From Macrocybe gigantea (taxonomy: Eukaryota > Basidiomycota > Agaricomycetes > Agaricales > Callistosporiaceae), in contig SJRY01000258.1 of assembly GCA_011319805.1 (NCBI GenBank), positions 62,001 to 126,000 on the forward strand: a stretch of 64,000 nt of DNA, in the 5' to 3' direction. The notes under the pieces were generated by a model that saw only the letters and a list, made by a program, of their open reading frames with translations, had not been told where the DNA came from and did not search any database. Both the position numbers and the translations under genes were made by a program. This document shows positions 33,529 through 46,349 of this stretch, piece by piece; the stretch's first letter is position 1; each line of letters begins with the position of its first letter.

Positions 33529-34515
33529 TGGGTATATCCTGTGATGTCACGTGGGTGGTAGAAGTAGTTGGAGGGCAAGCGACTGGACCGCCAACTGCGT
33601 CTTCAGAAGCTTCAGAGTCGGATCCTATGTCAACGTTCGGAGATATTTCTCAGGAACGGCGCCAATCTGACTCCATTCCGATTGACGAGGCGGACTTCGC
33701 TTTTCTATCCCCCAATTTACCGGGGTCCTAGTCACCTGGCACCCGGATTTTCAATGCTGCGGTTTTAACATTCACATCTGTTTCCTCCAGCGGAACTCCA
33801 TAGTTTCCTGTTCCGCCAAACGCTCGTGGCATACCGATGCGCTTTGATTCAGTGACGTCCGTTGCGTCAGAATGTTGTCACCGCACCGAATGCGACTGCT
33901 GGGCACCAGCAAGTATCGCAATGCGTGTCTACATCATGTTATATCGTTCAGTGCAGATTTCGAACGCTGGAGGATGTAGACATGACAGCTCCAACAAACG
34001 TCAGTTAGGTATGATCTGCAACCCTGTCATTCCCTCATCCCCAATCTTTTCATTCTTCTCCATGCAGCGGTTTACCCAAGGCAGCGTGATGGCTGGCCAT
34101 GACCATGTCTGCAGTTGCTTCACCTCGATAGAACAACATGTCCAGCATTCTGAATTCCAGCCAACGGATGGTAGCCATCTCCAGTCGGCTTAAAATGTAA
34201 GTGAGACCATCTCATTAGTTCGTCGTTCTCCGAATGGACTGTGCACAGCTCCCTGCCCTTCCCTTTTCACCAGCAGTCAAGACGGGTCTTCATTTCATTG
34301 ATGTACCTTGCTCTGTCAACTCAACCCTTGGTACTGACATTGCTCCGAAAGTGCTGCTCCAAGCTACTCCGCGGTCTGCGACGAACAAGTTGGACGCAGG
34401 CTGTCGCAAGGGCGCTGGCCCTGTGGTAGAGGAATGCATAATGGTTTCAGGAACCTCGAATGACATATAAGTCGCAATTTCAGCGCCATGTCCAGCCACA
34501 CAACTTTCAGACGGA
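33529..34515. other. divergent intergenic region
   Basis: Nearly 1 kb between the MFS gene and D-amino-acid-oxidase-like gene 1. A minus-strand stretch around 33735-33834 could be an alternative 5' exon of the MFS gene but cannot be joined in phase. Nothing else was supported. Confidence 0.35.
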
Positions 34516-36010
34516 ATGGTTATGGGCACCGACTTTCATTTGCGTCTTGTTCGCAACGAGCTTGTTCTCCGAGACGGGCCAGGCTATACAAGGAGAAATA
34601 ATCGTGCCATCAAGAAGATACTCATAGTTGGCGGAGGTGTTACCGGCCTGACGGTCAGTTCATCAGTTTCTCATTGCCGAAAGAGATGTCTTCTTACTTT
34701 CATCTTTGACCAGAACGCATGGGCCCTTTTGGATGCTGGATACCAAGTGACTGTTGTCGCTGAACGGTGGGCTTCGCTACCGGACAGGATAACGTCTCAG
34801 ATTGCCGGTGCATTGCAAGTGGCATTTCATTTCAGCCTCCGTCGCATCCCGAATACTCATCCATCGGATAAATCCTTCTAGATGGGAGTGGCCCCCGGCA
34901 GTTTGCGGCAAACACCAACATCATTTCTCTTGAAAGCTCCAAGAGATGGTGCATGACCGCATATCGTGTATTTGACAAGATGATGAAAATTGCCCCTTCG
35001 GAGGAACATGGGGTGCGGACGAGAATGGCGAATTTCTTCTTCTCTCAGAAGCTGGAAGACATGCCCGGACAACTGGCCAAAATGAAAGAAATTGAGGCCG
35101 AAAAACATGTTCGTCTTCGTGACCATTTGACCGTCATTCCCCTTCTCAGTTTATGCGAAAATAGATTCAAGCATACAAACGTGACCCGGACCTCATCCGA
35201 AAGCATTCTGTCAACCAGAACGCTGGGGTTGTAGATTCGTATCAACACCTTGCGCCCGTCATCGACACGGACAAATACATGATGTGGTTGCGCGAGGTAG
35301 TACTTGCTAAAGGCGGAAAGTTGGTTACAAAACGTATCAATGGCGATCTTTTAGCACAGGAGGCTAGCCTCAGAGCGCAATACGAAGTCGACGTTATCGT
35401 GCACTCCACCGGCCTCGGTGCATTAGAACTCGCGGCCGACGACAAAACCTACCCCCTTCGCGGGGCACTGATCCACGTCGTCAACGACGGTTCGAAATTC
35501 CCCCAGCTGAAAGAAGCATTGTGTGTGTCTCATGATGACACACAAGGCGACGAGGCCGAGGACATAGTTTTCATCGTCCCTCGTAACGATCGCACTCTGA
35601 TTCTGGGCGGTAAGTCTATTCGACGCTTCTCCGGTGAATTTCCATATTGATCGGCGAACACGGAAGGCCTGGCCCAACCCGATGTGTGGTCCTTGGACCT
35701 TACTCTGGATAGTCCGGAAATTAAACGCATGCGTAAACGATGCAACGACTTTGTGCCCGGTTTGGAAAATGCAGAATATGGTGTTACTCCTCTTGTCCAG
35801 GGACTTCGCCCTTTCACCGACGACAACGTCAGAGTCGAGAGGGAAAAGAGGCTCAAGACCGATGGAACAGCAAGTCGAATCATTCACTCGTACGGACAGG
35901 GTGGTGCCGGATTCAGCTTGTCTTTCGGCTGTGCAGGAGATGTGCTGAGGTTAATTCAGTCCTTAGAAGCTGAACTTGGTGCTGCGACAGCCGTCCGCTC
36001 CCACTTGTGA
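34516..36010 (+). CDS. D-amino-acid-oxidase-like FAD oxidoreductase, copy 1 (frame interrupted)
   Basis: Five exons (34516-34653, 34714-34814, 34882-35108, 35165-35609, 35667-36010). It has the N-terminal Rossmann FAD motif ILIVGGGVTGLT with LLDAGYQVTVVAERW, then RITSQIAGA, LWEWPPAVCG, HSVNQNAGVVDSYQ, DKYMMWL, YPLRGALIHVVND, NDRTLILGG and the C-terminal HSYGQGGAGFSLSFGCA that closes the DAO fold. DAO-family enzymes oxidise D-amino acids (or D-Asp) to keto acids, NH3 and H2O2, usually in peroxisomes. The terminal SHL is PTS1-like (serine-histidine-leucine), consistent with peroxisomal import. Intron 2 uses a GC donor (TT|gcaagt). Exon 3 contains a frame break near 34912: after VCG the protein continues in another frame (TNIISLESSKRWCMT). 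Paralogue of the gene at 39968. Confidence 0.78.
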
Positions 36011-37259
36011 AAGAAAAGTCTCATCCATACGAAATAGGCCACAGCCTATATCTTAGTCATTCTGTACTTAGCGTCATGTGGACCAAAAGCCATCATTCAA
36101 GTTGGGAATCGTTCTCGCCACTGCTTTCGCAGATCAGTAGGAGACACGAACTATACAATGATCGGCTTACAGGCTCAGCCTTCGGCATTCTGTCGGGATT
36201 CAGCGTGCTCTCATGGCTGTCAATGATGTCCAAGATGCGCCTATGAGGCACGGTGGATGCCGAGAAAGCGCACATTTAGACGCATCGGAAGTATGCCAGA
36301 AGCACTACGGGCGCATCAAGGTAAATCCAATTACCCGAAGACAGCTGCACCACTGTAACTGACGATGTTGCAATAATCAATGGCACCTGCCGAGAACTGC
36401 CTAATAGGCTATTCGCACCTGACGGTGATTTTCCTAGTCCGTTCAAGTTGAAGACGCACATACCAACAGGACAATCTGGATGCCGGATTGCACCCGACTG
36501 GGGTTCAGTCCCTGCAACATCAGTGCCCGCAGTGTGGGGTTATGAGTGGGAATGACGGGTAGTATTACCACATTCTCGTCGCCATTGAACATGGATAGAC
36601 GTCTGTGTAAATCTACTTCAGATCTGGGTGTATATCCGCGGTCTTCTAGGACGTGGTGCGCACGTTTCTTGAATTAGCCGAAGCAGTTTGTTCGCGGTGA
36701 ATAATTTTCAGATCAACGGACGAAAGCGTCGCTTGAATTAGCGTGCAACACGGTGCGTTTCTGCGGGGGTAACATACCTAAAGGCAAAATAGCCTCAGAA
36801 AAAGGAACACGCTTCTTCCATGAAGATCTGATTGACAGCGCGCAAGATCTTATTGCTCTCATTGCAAGGCGGCCAGGCTCTCCTACGCCGTGTGATGGCC
36901 TTTCGAGGCCGATGATCCCCACAATGACTCGGAACTCAACGTTCAAAATTTACATCTCCGCCCAATCACCGCTGTAGGAGCTGCCTAGTTCATGCCGAGC
37001 TGAATATAATATAATTCACTCACAACCTGGTCTTCCGTGGGGAATCGGACAAGGAAAACGCGAGTCGCTGGTTTGAGGGTGTCTCGGCTAAGAAGGGACG
37101 CGGTCAGAGACTAACAGATTCACATGAAGTGACAGGCCTCTCAGGTTTCCATGAGCAAACAAAGCCCAAATGTAGCTTTGACCATCTCAAGAATGAATTG
37201 AAGCAGTGTCCAGATAGCAAGCAATTTCCGCGGTGAGAATCATCTGAATAGCAGCACAT

Positions 37260-37583
37260 TCAAGTTGACATGTACGTCTTTGCGGAAGCTCGGCTAGAGT
37301 GAAGTCCTTTTTGTAACGTCGACATCCACGGGCATCGAGTTTCGGAATCAGAGTGGCAGCAAACTGTCAACGTAGTGAGGCCAATGGGGAGGAGCAAGCC
37401 ATAATGGAATTGAAAGTTTCGCAGTACTCGGATCGGTGCGAAGGATGTGATACAGGCAAGCCCGAGATCATTACGGAAACGATTGCTTAGATGCAGTCGT
37501 CTCCAGCAATCGGCGGTATTGCTCGAGATGGCAACGTGGTAGTCAAGTAGATGAGACACGGGGTCATTGCCTCCATCGCTCAA
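37260..37583 (-). pseudogene. possible F-box/LRR-type remnant
   Basis: Strings such as DPVSHLLDYHVAIS, ADCWRRLHLSNRFRN and PIRVLRNFQFHYGLL resemble the leucine-rich repeats of basidiomycete F-box proteins. No start, F-box or exon chain could be built, and stops flank the frame. Confidence 0.25.
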
Positions 37584-39899
37584 GTTTTAGGTAATGTTTA
37601 CGGCACTCCGTCACCTCGAATGTGAGGCAAAGGAGAATCAGGTTTGACATAGGCAGAATGTGAATGACGTAGAGTGAGGCCCAACGCCTGCCCATGCTCG
37701 TTGGGTGTCCTGAGGCTGAAAGGACCAGGATAGAAGAAGGTGCGTTTCACAGAGGTATTTGTCTTATTCTATGTGGAGTCGCTGAGTTTCAAAGGTTCTA
37801 TGAGGATGCGTCGCTCTTCATGCTATGGGTTGATCATCTCTTCTAAGGAAAGGGTTCAAAACGTCGGCTAAGCAATTGTGACTGCATTCAGCGGGTAGCC
37901 AAATTTCTGAGAGATGGGGCTACAAGTTGGAGCACTAGATCTCAGAGCTAGCACGTTCATCTCGGCCTCTTCAAAATTTCGGCGCAATGGACAGGTCATC
38001 CTTATGTACATCGATATTATAGATGTTCATAGCAGATGTTAATGAAAAAGAAATTGTCCCATTCGGATTCGCCGAGGGCTGAATTTCACAGCGGCAGGCG
38101 GTCGTAGAGAACGTAATACAGAGGCGGGCTAAACAAACGCGCCGTTTCTGATTATTGAGAGATGTGACAGCCAAAAGCATGTTTCGTACCCAGGAAAATC
38201 GTTCGAAATCGAGAAGCGTAATATTATTCTATGATAATGTTAAGACCGAAGGCATTACCAACAGACCAATTCGGCATTCCCGGACAAAACTGCAACATTT
38301 CGCCCAAGTATGTCGTGCTTTCTTGTTGCGAAACATGTCAAGATCCAGTGTCGGCCACATAGAGCCGGTCTTACTCAAACCCGAGCTGTACTTCTGGAAA
38401 CCTTGGAAAAATGGTTATTAGCCTGCTTGCCAATGAAATACGAATGAATCATACTTCCTTCAGCATATGGAGTTCACTGTTGACGTGTAAGTTCGTGTGG
38501 GTAGAGAAGAAGCATACTGTGTCATACTGTAGTTCGGCAAAACAGGATCCATCTATCTGGTTGCACTGGAGCTTGCTAAATGGCTTTTACATTCCACTTG
38601 GTCCCACCGTCACTCTCACAGCACGCAATGAACCCGCTATCGCGAGTGCCATCCTTTCTAGCATTCGCAGGGGAGCCATGCTGTTCATGACGAGGAACGC
38701 GATCAACCATGAGATGACTATCACTTGCTGCGCTCCCATTCGGACTTGGGGTCAACGGATTGCCTTCAGATGAACGTTTGGTTCGAGATGCACGTGCACG
38801 GACTTTGTTCCTTTTGGATTTCTCGTCACATTGGCGCAAACGTGGTTCGCTCGGTGCAATTTAGCGCAATACGTTGGACGGCTTTTTCCAAAACCTTTCG
38901 TGTTATTGATAATTCGGCCAATTCCAAGCCTACTGTTCCAGCTGCTCATCAAAGTTGCTTCCCGCGTATTGAAGATCCGGTTTCGATGTCCTCTTATTCC
39001 GCATATAGTACACAATTTTCACTCAGTACCGCCTTTTGGAAGAGTCATGGAACGGTCAGAACGCACTCGTGTGGAAGTTGCTTCTGCATACATCAGAACA
39101 GCTCCTGAACAATACGGAAAATCAGTCAAAGAGTGGCTTCTTGCTCATTGAATGTTTCGCGTTCCCAACTGGTTTTTTGAGTTGTGGTTACATACATTGA
39201 ATGCAATAAAAACGGCTGTTTTGCTGCGTAGCGCAAGTGCTGTGAACGCCCACTTTTTCTGAAGGTCAGTGAAACAACTATCCTAGCGGTACTCGTCTTT
39301 TCAGAGCCTTACCTACCTTTTCTGAGAGCAGAAGGTCCGACATCACGATTTCGCTACAAATGGGGTGGATCAGCGTTCAAGAATGTTGAGATGGCTACTG
39401 CTCACGCTGTCTTTTGGCCTAGAACCAATGTCGAGGTCCAGACTTTCATCTCATCACACCTATACCATGGTAGCCGGGACAGGCGACGTGGGGCAACACA
39501 AACAATGTATGGACGAGCCACTCAAATCGATACCCTAGGATTGTTGCGGCTTCACATGACCACCTCGGACTTCTCTTCATCCATCGCATTCTGCCATTGA
39601 TGTGATGTGCGTGTCGACGCATGGACCTCGGAGGATCGCGTAGCCTCTCATAGAAGCGCAACATCACCGAAAAAAGGAGTTCCCGCTATTCTTACGTTCA
39701 ACGTGAGAGCCGGCTAGATCGCAACTCAAAGAAAATGCTTTTGTTACGGTGCTCCATTGCTCTCTGCTCCGCCAGAGCCAATCGGGCATACAGCAAATCT
39801 GTAAAATCTGCATGCGTGGACCCCGGGCATCCAGAGTCATCTAGACCGTCAAGGCAATTTTTGAGTCGTTGAACATCGAAGAAAAAACCGACCGCAAAG

Positions 39900-39905
39900 T
39901 ATAAA
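39900..39905 (+). promoter_or_regulatory. TATA box of oxidase copy 2
   Basis: TATAAA lies 62 bp before the ATG at 39968, with a T-rich leader between them. No equivalent was seen at the same distance upstream of copy 1. Confidence 0.45.
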
Positions 39906-39967
39906 GGCCATGCTCAAAATTGCTAAATTTTCAAGTTCCAACATCCTTTGATTTTATTCTATCTACA

Positions 39968-41467
39968 ATGGCGTCTGCTTCACCTCGTCTTACAGACCTT
40001 CGCCTTCGCCTTGTCGAGGACGAGCTTGTCCTCGAGAATGGCCCAGCGTTTGCGCGAAGGAAGAATCCGTCAATCAAAAAGATCCTTGTCATTGGTGGTG
40101 GCGTTACTGGCCTGACTGTCAGTGATCAATTTCATTGAATATCTAGCTTGGCGATTGAAGACGTCCTTTCTATAGACAAGCTGGGCCCTCTTAGATGCCG
40201 GATACGAAGTCACTGTCGTGTCTGAAAGGTGGGCATCGCTCAAGGACCGCATTACTTCCCAGATCGCTGGCGCTCTGTAGGTTTTGTCTTGCCTGCGCAA
40301 GGGCTTCGCTGAAAAGATTCATCTTGCTCAGTTGGGAGTGGCCTCCGGCAGTCTGTGGGCAGCACACAAACACTGTTTCTTTGGAGAAATCCAAGAGATG
40401 GTGCATGACCGGGTACAGAGCCTTTGACAAGTTAATACAATTCTTGCCTGCCAAGGAGCACGGCGTTCGCATGAAGATGTCGAACTTTTTCTTCCACCAG
40501 CCGATCGAGGAGATGCCCGACCAGTACTTGAAGATGAAAGAGATTGCCGCTGTCCCAGATGTTAGTTATTTGAGCCGTCTTATTCCCCAAATGATGTTGA
40601 CCTGATTTTTTGTAAATTCAGATTCAGGGTTTCAAACGCGACCGCACGCTTGTGACCAGGCATTCCGTCAATCAGAATGCTGGTGTCGTCGATTCGTACC
40701 AACTTCTCGCCCCTGCAATTGACACCGACCAGTATATGATGTTCTTGTACAAGGTCGTGGCCGCCAAGGGCGCCCGCCTGGTGACGGGTCGCGTTGATGG
40801 CGATCTTGTGACGCAAGAGGATGAACTGCGCCGTCAATTTGGGGTGGACGCTATTATCCATGCGACAGGGCTGAACGCCCACGAACTAGCGGCGGATTCC
40901 ACAGTCTACCCTCTGCGAGGCGCCTTGATCCATGTTGTCAACGACGGATCCAAGTTTCCCAAGCTGAATGAGGCACTTTGCGTCTCTCACGATGCGGCCC
41001 GTGGTGATTCGGTTGAAGATATCGTCTTCATCGTTCCGAGAAACGACCGCACATTGATTCTCGGAGGTTCGTATTTAATGCGTATCTTCCTCTTCTCCGT
41101 CAAAGGCTAGCGTCTCATTCGTCGCAGGCTTGGCCCAACCTGACGTTTACTCTTTGAACTTGACATTGGATAGCCCCGAAATCGTTCGTATGCGCAAGCG
41201 CTGCAACGACTTCGTCCCTGGTTTGGAAAACGCTTATGATGTGTCACCCCTCGTTCAAGGACTTCGTCCTCTAACGACCGAAATGTCAGGGTTGAGAGAG
41301 AACAGCGCTGGAAGAAGGATGGTACCGCCAGCCGCATCGTTCATTCCTATGGCCAGGGTGGATCAGGCTTCAGCTTCTCATTCGGATGCGCAGCCGACGT
41401 CTTGAACATCTTAAAAGGATTGGAAGCAGAGATCGAGGCATCCGCCTCAGTCAGAACTCACTTGTAA
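39968..41467 (+). CDS. D-amino-acid-oxidase-like FAD oxidoreductase, copy 2 (frame interrupted)
   Basis: Five exons with the same intron positions as copy 1: 39968-40117, 40176-40276, 40332-40560, 40622-41066, 41128-41467. The FAD motif is ILVIGGGVTGLT, followed by LLDAGYEVTVVSERW, ITSQIAGAL, WEWPPAVCGQH, HSVNQNAGVVDSYQ, YPLRGALIHVVND and NDRTLILGG. The C-terminus ends S-V-R-T-H-L, less like a PTS1 than copy 1. The exon 4 lengths of the two copies are identical (445 nt). A frame break occurs at about 41281: a GAAATG run shifts translation away from VRVERE...HSYGQGGSGFSFSFGCA, which continues in the next frame to the TAA at 41465-41467. One missing base explains it. Expected reaction as for copy 1; substrate specificity is unknown. 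Confidence 0.8.
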
Positions 41468-44400
41468 ATGTTCCATATCACATGTACAATCGAAGGGAAA
41501 ATGGGCCGCTGTTTTGTATTGTTACCAATTGGATTTGTATACGGATGAGAGGAGTAGATACATTTTTACTTGCGGAGGCTGGTCGTCTGACACGAATATA
41601 AACTGTGAAGTTCGATTATGAGTGAACGACGAAAAGACAAAGTAGGCTCCTATGCAAAGAGGATTAGAGTTGGCATCATGACCGCTCAAGCAAAGTTCAA
41701 CTGTCGTGGGATACTTAGGGAAGTTTTCCAGCATTATCCACATCAAACCGTTGAGTTCGGGTACCGGTCTGAGATGTCCACATCCCAAGCTAGATAGGAA
41801 CAATACGTGCTTGCTTTGGATTTGTTTAGGCCGCTGTAATTGCGAGACTCTGCCATTAATACTGCATACTCGGTACGCAAGAGATGACTCAAGGAACTAC
41901 AGGTAGCCCGGCTCGGTCTTGTCTAGAAGTTTGACTGATATGTCCGGGGAGCGCTGGCGCGGCTTTTGAAAGATTCTTGGTATTCTGAGAGTAGAGTGCT
42001 ATATAACCTGGTTGAAGTAGACCAGGGCTATCGCGTCTCTAGCATCCTCGTGGGAATATGATAAGGGCAGGTGGATAGATTCGTACACAAACACTTTAAG
42101 ACTCCTCTGTAGAGACTTGACACAATGGCCCCAATGGCGACGTGGCGGTTGGAAACTATTCATGGTGAGCTGTTTGAGTTTACCGAGGAAGGAAAGGACA
42201 CAACCCCAGGGGATGATACTATGTGAGAAATGACTGTAATTTGTTTGGACGCGCAATGTGTTTGGTTTTGATAATTATTTCAGGTGGTCTCGAGTTTCCT
42301 GCGGCGACGGACAAACCCCGTCCATCTCTTCGCAGAGAAGCCTGACTTGTCTTTTTCCGTTCTTATGCTTTGCACCGCTTTGGCGTGGTCTCGCATAATG
42401 ACTGCTGCTCACTCATGGAATCCTCCTTCCGCGACGTTGTCTTGTGGCTTCCCAATTCCTCTGCCAGTTCGTTAGGTTTCGAAAAGGCCCAATAAAGGTA
42501 GAGAACTGGACGTTGCTGATATCGGATCGCACAAAACGGGAAATAGACTGCGCGGTCTTCGCCTCTCCTATGACCTACGTTACAAATACATGCAACGTAA
42601 GAAAACTCCACGGAGGAATCCTACGTGCTGTTCGAAGACTGACTTTCTACCATCAAGTTCTAATGATGTCTTGCCTTGCATTGTCTTATGTGGCGTTAAC
42701 CGGAATTGGGGAGCAGGAGATCGAGCATTCTTACGGAACGTTCACCCAGTCCTTCAGTTCGGCAAGTAATCGTTCAACCTAGATTCTGAGTCCGTCTTTG
42801 TGGTTTCAGGCAATCTGGTACACATGCTTGTATCCCAGGCTCGTGGCGTTGCGACCTCGAACACTTCAGGACGCTCATGTATGATCCAGCCGCAATAATT
42901 AAAATTGGATAAGTCCCGGGTTAGAATGTCCGACGGACACCACCTGGGATGGCAGTTTATGGCAGATGCTGAAACGGGCTAAACGAATCAAAGTCAACCT
43001 ACAGAATCTTTGCTGTCCAGATGCCGTTTTTCAGTCTGATGCAGATGTTCCCAGCCAATCCTCTACGTGCACTGCGGCTGACTATCTGCTAAATGTGGAC
43101 AGCTCAACCGAACATTCCTAACATGTTGCGCGCATGGCGGAACTCGAGAAAGCAGTGGAGAATGTATTTTTTTACTTTCCTTGAAGCTGCGCATTTCTGA
43201 GATACGCTGTCGCCCGGCAAATTAGAATCTTGGACTCATCTTTCGTATGGGCAGCACCTAATCACCTGTCCTTTGCCTCTGGGGCGATCTGTCGTAGGTG
43301 GAGGGACATCGACAGCCTTCGTCTCAATTTTGGACCGGGTTGTATGTGCGTCTATGATCTAAAGACACGTGTATCGCTGATCTTAAGGGTATAATGACGA
43401 TCCGGTCCATCTTAACTTCTTCAAGTCGTGTTCGCTTCAAATTCGCAGATTCCTCAAGTCGGTAATACGCCTTTCGTGTCGGCTTCAAGGTGTCCATCTG
43501 GAGATCCCTTCCTACCTGCCAGGTACTCGTCATACAAGTCGCAAGATGACATTCCTCTCCTTGGAAGTCGATGTGTTCTCTGTCTTGTCAATCAAAGCAC
43601 CTCATTTGCAATTTTAAAATAACCTTGGTAGCTAGCACATGAGCAGTTAGGCGCCGTGGTCTCCGGCAGAAAGCATAAAGCTCCTAAACTCGAGGTGCTC
43701 CACGTTTATGAGGAATTCCGCGGTGAGCTGAAACGGGAGATTACGACACCCGCTTCACCATCTCTCGAGGAATTGTCCCTTCCACTTAACCTTGATCCGC
43801 TCGTTTTTATGCTCAATACCGTGGACACCGGCTGCACAGGCCTTCTTTCAAGTTCTGAGGCTCGAGTTCCCTCGTGCGCACTGCTAGTTTCTACATATCG
43901 GTGAAAACTTCGAAGGCATCGACTGTCCGGGGTGCATCCATTCTTCCAAGAACCTGCGACTCGCCCGCCGAACCTGACTTTGTTCCGTTTACTGACGGCC
44001 CCCTGTCATGACAGCCCGATGAGCACAACAACTGGCTAGGAGCACCACCTTCGGTGACCAAGTCTTTCCTCGCAGTGTTTCGTTGCGATCGCTGAGGTCG
44101 CAACGATGTATCTCCAAGAAGGATAGCTGCGTTGGTGGGAAGGATTGTAGAGGTATGTTGATATGAAGCACTTGACCGGCCTACAACAATCTTGCCGGTC
44201 TGGAATAGCCGCTTGCCTGCTTCCTGACCGATTTTCGTAGCTGGTCATTGTCCGATTATTGCCAGCGGGGCTTCCTTGACGACTTTTTAGCTCGTGTTGT
44301 CAATCGATACCTCTGTCATGCATGCGGACTAGCAGGCGCAAATTTTATTGACCCGAGGTCGGAAAGCACAGCTACAAAAAATGGCCAAGAAAGCAACACA

Positions 44401-44908
44401 GGTAGAGGAAGGCATGTAGGCGACTGATAGTTCCGTTCCAAACAAAGAGTCCACATGACGAAGATAGGTACAGGAGCAATGAAAGAGGAGCGGAGAGGGT
44501 GGAGTAAGTAATACAGAAGACAGCGACGCAGGCGATATTGCAAAAAAGAAAACAAAGTTGGGGAGGAAGGGATTGAAAAAGAGAAACAGCCCGTCTCTTT
44601 CTCTTCCCTCCCCTAGGAAAGAACCCGGCTAGTAACCATTTCTAACGTAAAGAGCAAGGAAGAAGCATACGGAATTGCAAGAAAAGCTGTTGAGGGGATG
44701 AGGAGCCCAGAAGGACTCCTCCGTTGCTTGGGCGGCGGGGCGGCAGGATTGATAAGGATATAGAACGGTTCACATATTGTCGAGTCCAAAGTAGAACAAA
44801 ATGGGATGGATGGGTTAGTCATACAATGGAAAGAAAAAGCGAAACGATGCCAAGAATAATGATGCAGGGAGAACGAGGAGAAAGAAAACTAGAGAAAAAA
44901 AAAATAGA
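41468..44908. other. 3.4 kb gene-poor region
   Basis: No intact gene. Frames around 42284-42782 and 43324-43622 are unrecognised, and a leucine-rich fragment is at 43656-43904 (separate entry). The segment 44570-44900 is purine-rich and is probably the 3' UTR of the WOPR gene. Confidence 0.35.
43656..43904 (+). pseudogene. possible LRR/F-box-type fragment
   Basis: HKAPKLEVLHVYEEF and TPASPSLEELSLPLNLDPL fit the leucine spacing of basidiomycete F-box/LRR proteins. It is short, has no start codon context and no neighbouring exons. Confidence 0.3.
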
Positions 44909-46349
44909 TTAGGTGCTTGAACTCCTTCCGTCAGGACTGATTGCATCTTCCTTGCCGCCTTCCACATTGCTGAAGGTAGCAATTCCTTGCGTTGGCATTG
45001 GATGCGGAGCATGGGGATGGTACTGCGGCCACGGGGCGCCAGCGTACCCCTGGGGGAAGACGCCAGGCGGCGGAGGAGGGTAGGAATAGAACGTTGGTGC
45101 TTGCGATGGTGGCATGGGTTGAGATGCAGATTCGGGCGCAGGGAGCGCCGGATAAGCGGGATACGGTGGATACGGGGCGACCGGCGTAGGGGCATGAGGC
45201 GCTTGTACTCCGGGGGCGGGGGATAAATTGGAGGTGGATACATGTGCGGCGGGGCCGGATAACTGGGGAATTGGTAGTATCCGGGAACGCCGTAGGGTGG
45301 TGGGTATGGCACTGGCTGGGCAAGTGCCGCATTAGGGTCAAGGGATGGTGTCGGCGAGATATGCGGCTGGGCAATAACCACGGCCTGTTGGTCGTTCAGC
45401 GGGGAGGAAGGGTCCGCTTGAGAAGACTTCTGGTGTCGTCGTGGGCGCTTGGTCGCCGGCGGTGGGAGGTACGGCTCGAAACGGGGTTTACCGCGCCTGC
45501 TGTTCGCGGCGCTCGAGGACTCAGCTATATGGCCGCCAGTCAGAAGGGGGAGGCCTGCGGAAAGGGGGTCTGGAATATCGATATCGTCGGCCTCTCCTCT
45601 GTATCGGGGAAGACCATCAGCGCCTATCTCGACTTTGGGTGGGTTTCTGAAGTGCGTCTTGTCAAGGTATTCTGGGCTGATGTCAAGTGATGCAAGCTCA
45701 GGTAGCGATGATGGCGACCGCAGGCGACCGTTTTCGACATCTTCGATTTTGTAGTAGGAAATGAGATGTTGCGACACGCCCCCAATGGTCAGGGAGAAAG
45801 TCTGCAAGAAGGGTGTGGGGGTTCATAGTGAAAACAGGAATGCGAGGGCAAGAAAAGGACACACCTTTTTCATCAATCCATCAGGTTTAAACTTGTAACT
45901 GTTTGTGAGGCTGCCCATCAACGTCTTCACGCGGTGCTTGTCGATGGGGCTGGACGACATGTCGGACTTGGGGCGACTGAGCGTCCTGTCCTTGCCATCC
46001 GCGTTGTTGGAATCTGAGGTCGACCCGTCAGAGCGTGAGCCGCGATGGCCGGATCCACGCTTGTCAGTCTCGCGGTAGAGCAAGAAGTTGCCGAGGATGC
46101 GGCTGGGGCTCCAGAAGAAACCGTCGGTCCAGCGCTTGATGCCGCTCTCGTCCTCGTCGAAGACGAAGACAGAGCCGGAAGTGATCATTTTTCGCTCAGA
46201 GTCAACTAAACGACGGGTGACACGCGGGATGAGACCGCGTCGGGCGGCCTCGAGGATGAGGAGGGCATCGCCGGTGGTCTCTATCCAGCCGCACCATGGG
46301 GCTCGGTCCAGGTGGAGGTGGGCTGGGCATGGGCCTGGGGCGATGACAT
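44909..46349 (-). CDS. WOPR-domain transcription factor (Gti1/Pac2 family; Wor1/Ryp1 relative)
   Basis: Two exons: about 45865-46349 and 44909-45801. The WOPR domain is clear: GWIETTGDALLILEAARRG, PRVTRRLVDSERK, SGSVFVFDEDESGIKRWTDG, WSPSRILGNFLLYRE, a Ser-rich spacer, then LTNSYKFKPDGLMKK, FSLTIGGVSQHLISYY, and LPELASLDISPEYLDKTHFRNPPK. A Pro/Tyr-rich low-complexity tail follows, as in other family members. These proteins are DNA-binding regulators of morphology, nutrition or development. Two frame problems: the WOPR frame connects to the ATG at 46349 (MSSPQAHAQP) only if one base is added near 46290, and the Pro-rich tail changes frame at two G5 runs (45212-45222). If neither is accepted, the frame stays open upstream to 46509 and ends at 44815 with a non-homologous basic/hydrophobic tail. 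Confidence 0.85.

Larger units (their letters stand above)
36011..39967. other. 4 kb gene-poor region between the two oxidase genes
   Basis: No intact gene is supported. Minus-strand frames at 37260-37583 and 37971-38180 have leucine-rich, F-box-protein-like patterns (CWRRLHLSNRFRNDLG; IDVHKDDLSIAPKF). Frames at 38725-39151 are unrecognised. The last 70 bp contain the TATA box of oxidase copy 2. The region may be the debris of a past insertion that separated an originally tandem pair. Confidence 0.35.

Noticed and set aside
33735..33834. additional N-terminal exon for the MFS transporter
   Set aside because: It is open and starts with ATG, but no donor/acceptor pair joins it in phase to 33528, and the ATG at 33528 gives a normal MFS N-terminus.
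36505..36530. GGGTTCAGTCCC-like tRNA T-arm
   Set aside because: The T-loop has G where the invariant A58 is required, and no D-arm or acceptor stem pairs at the right distance.
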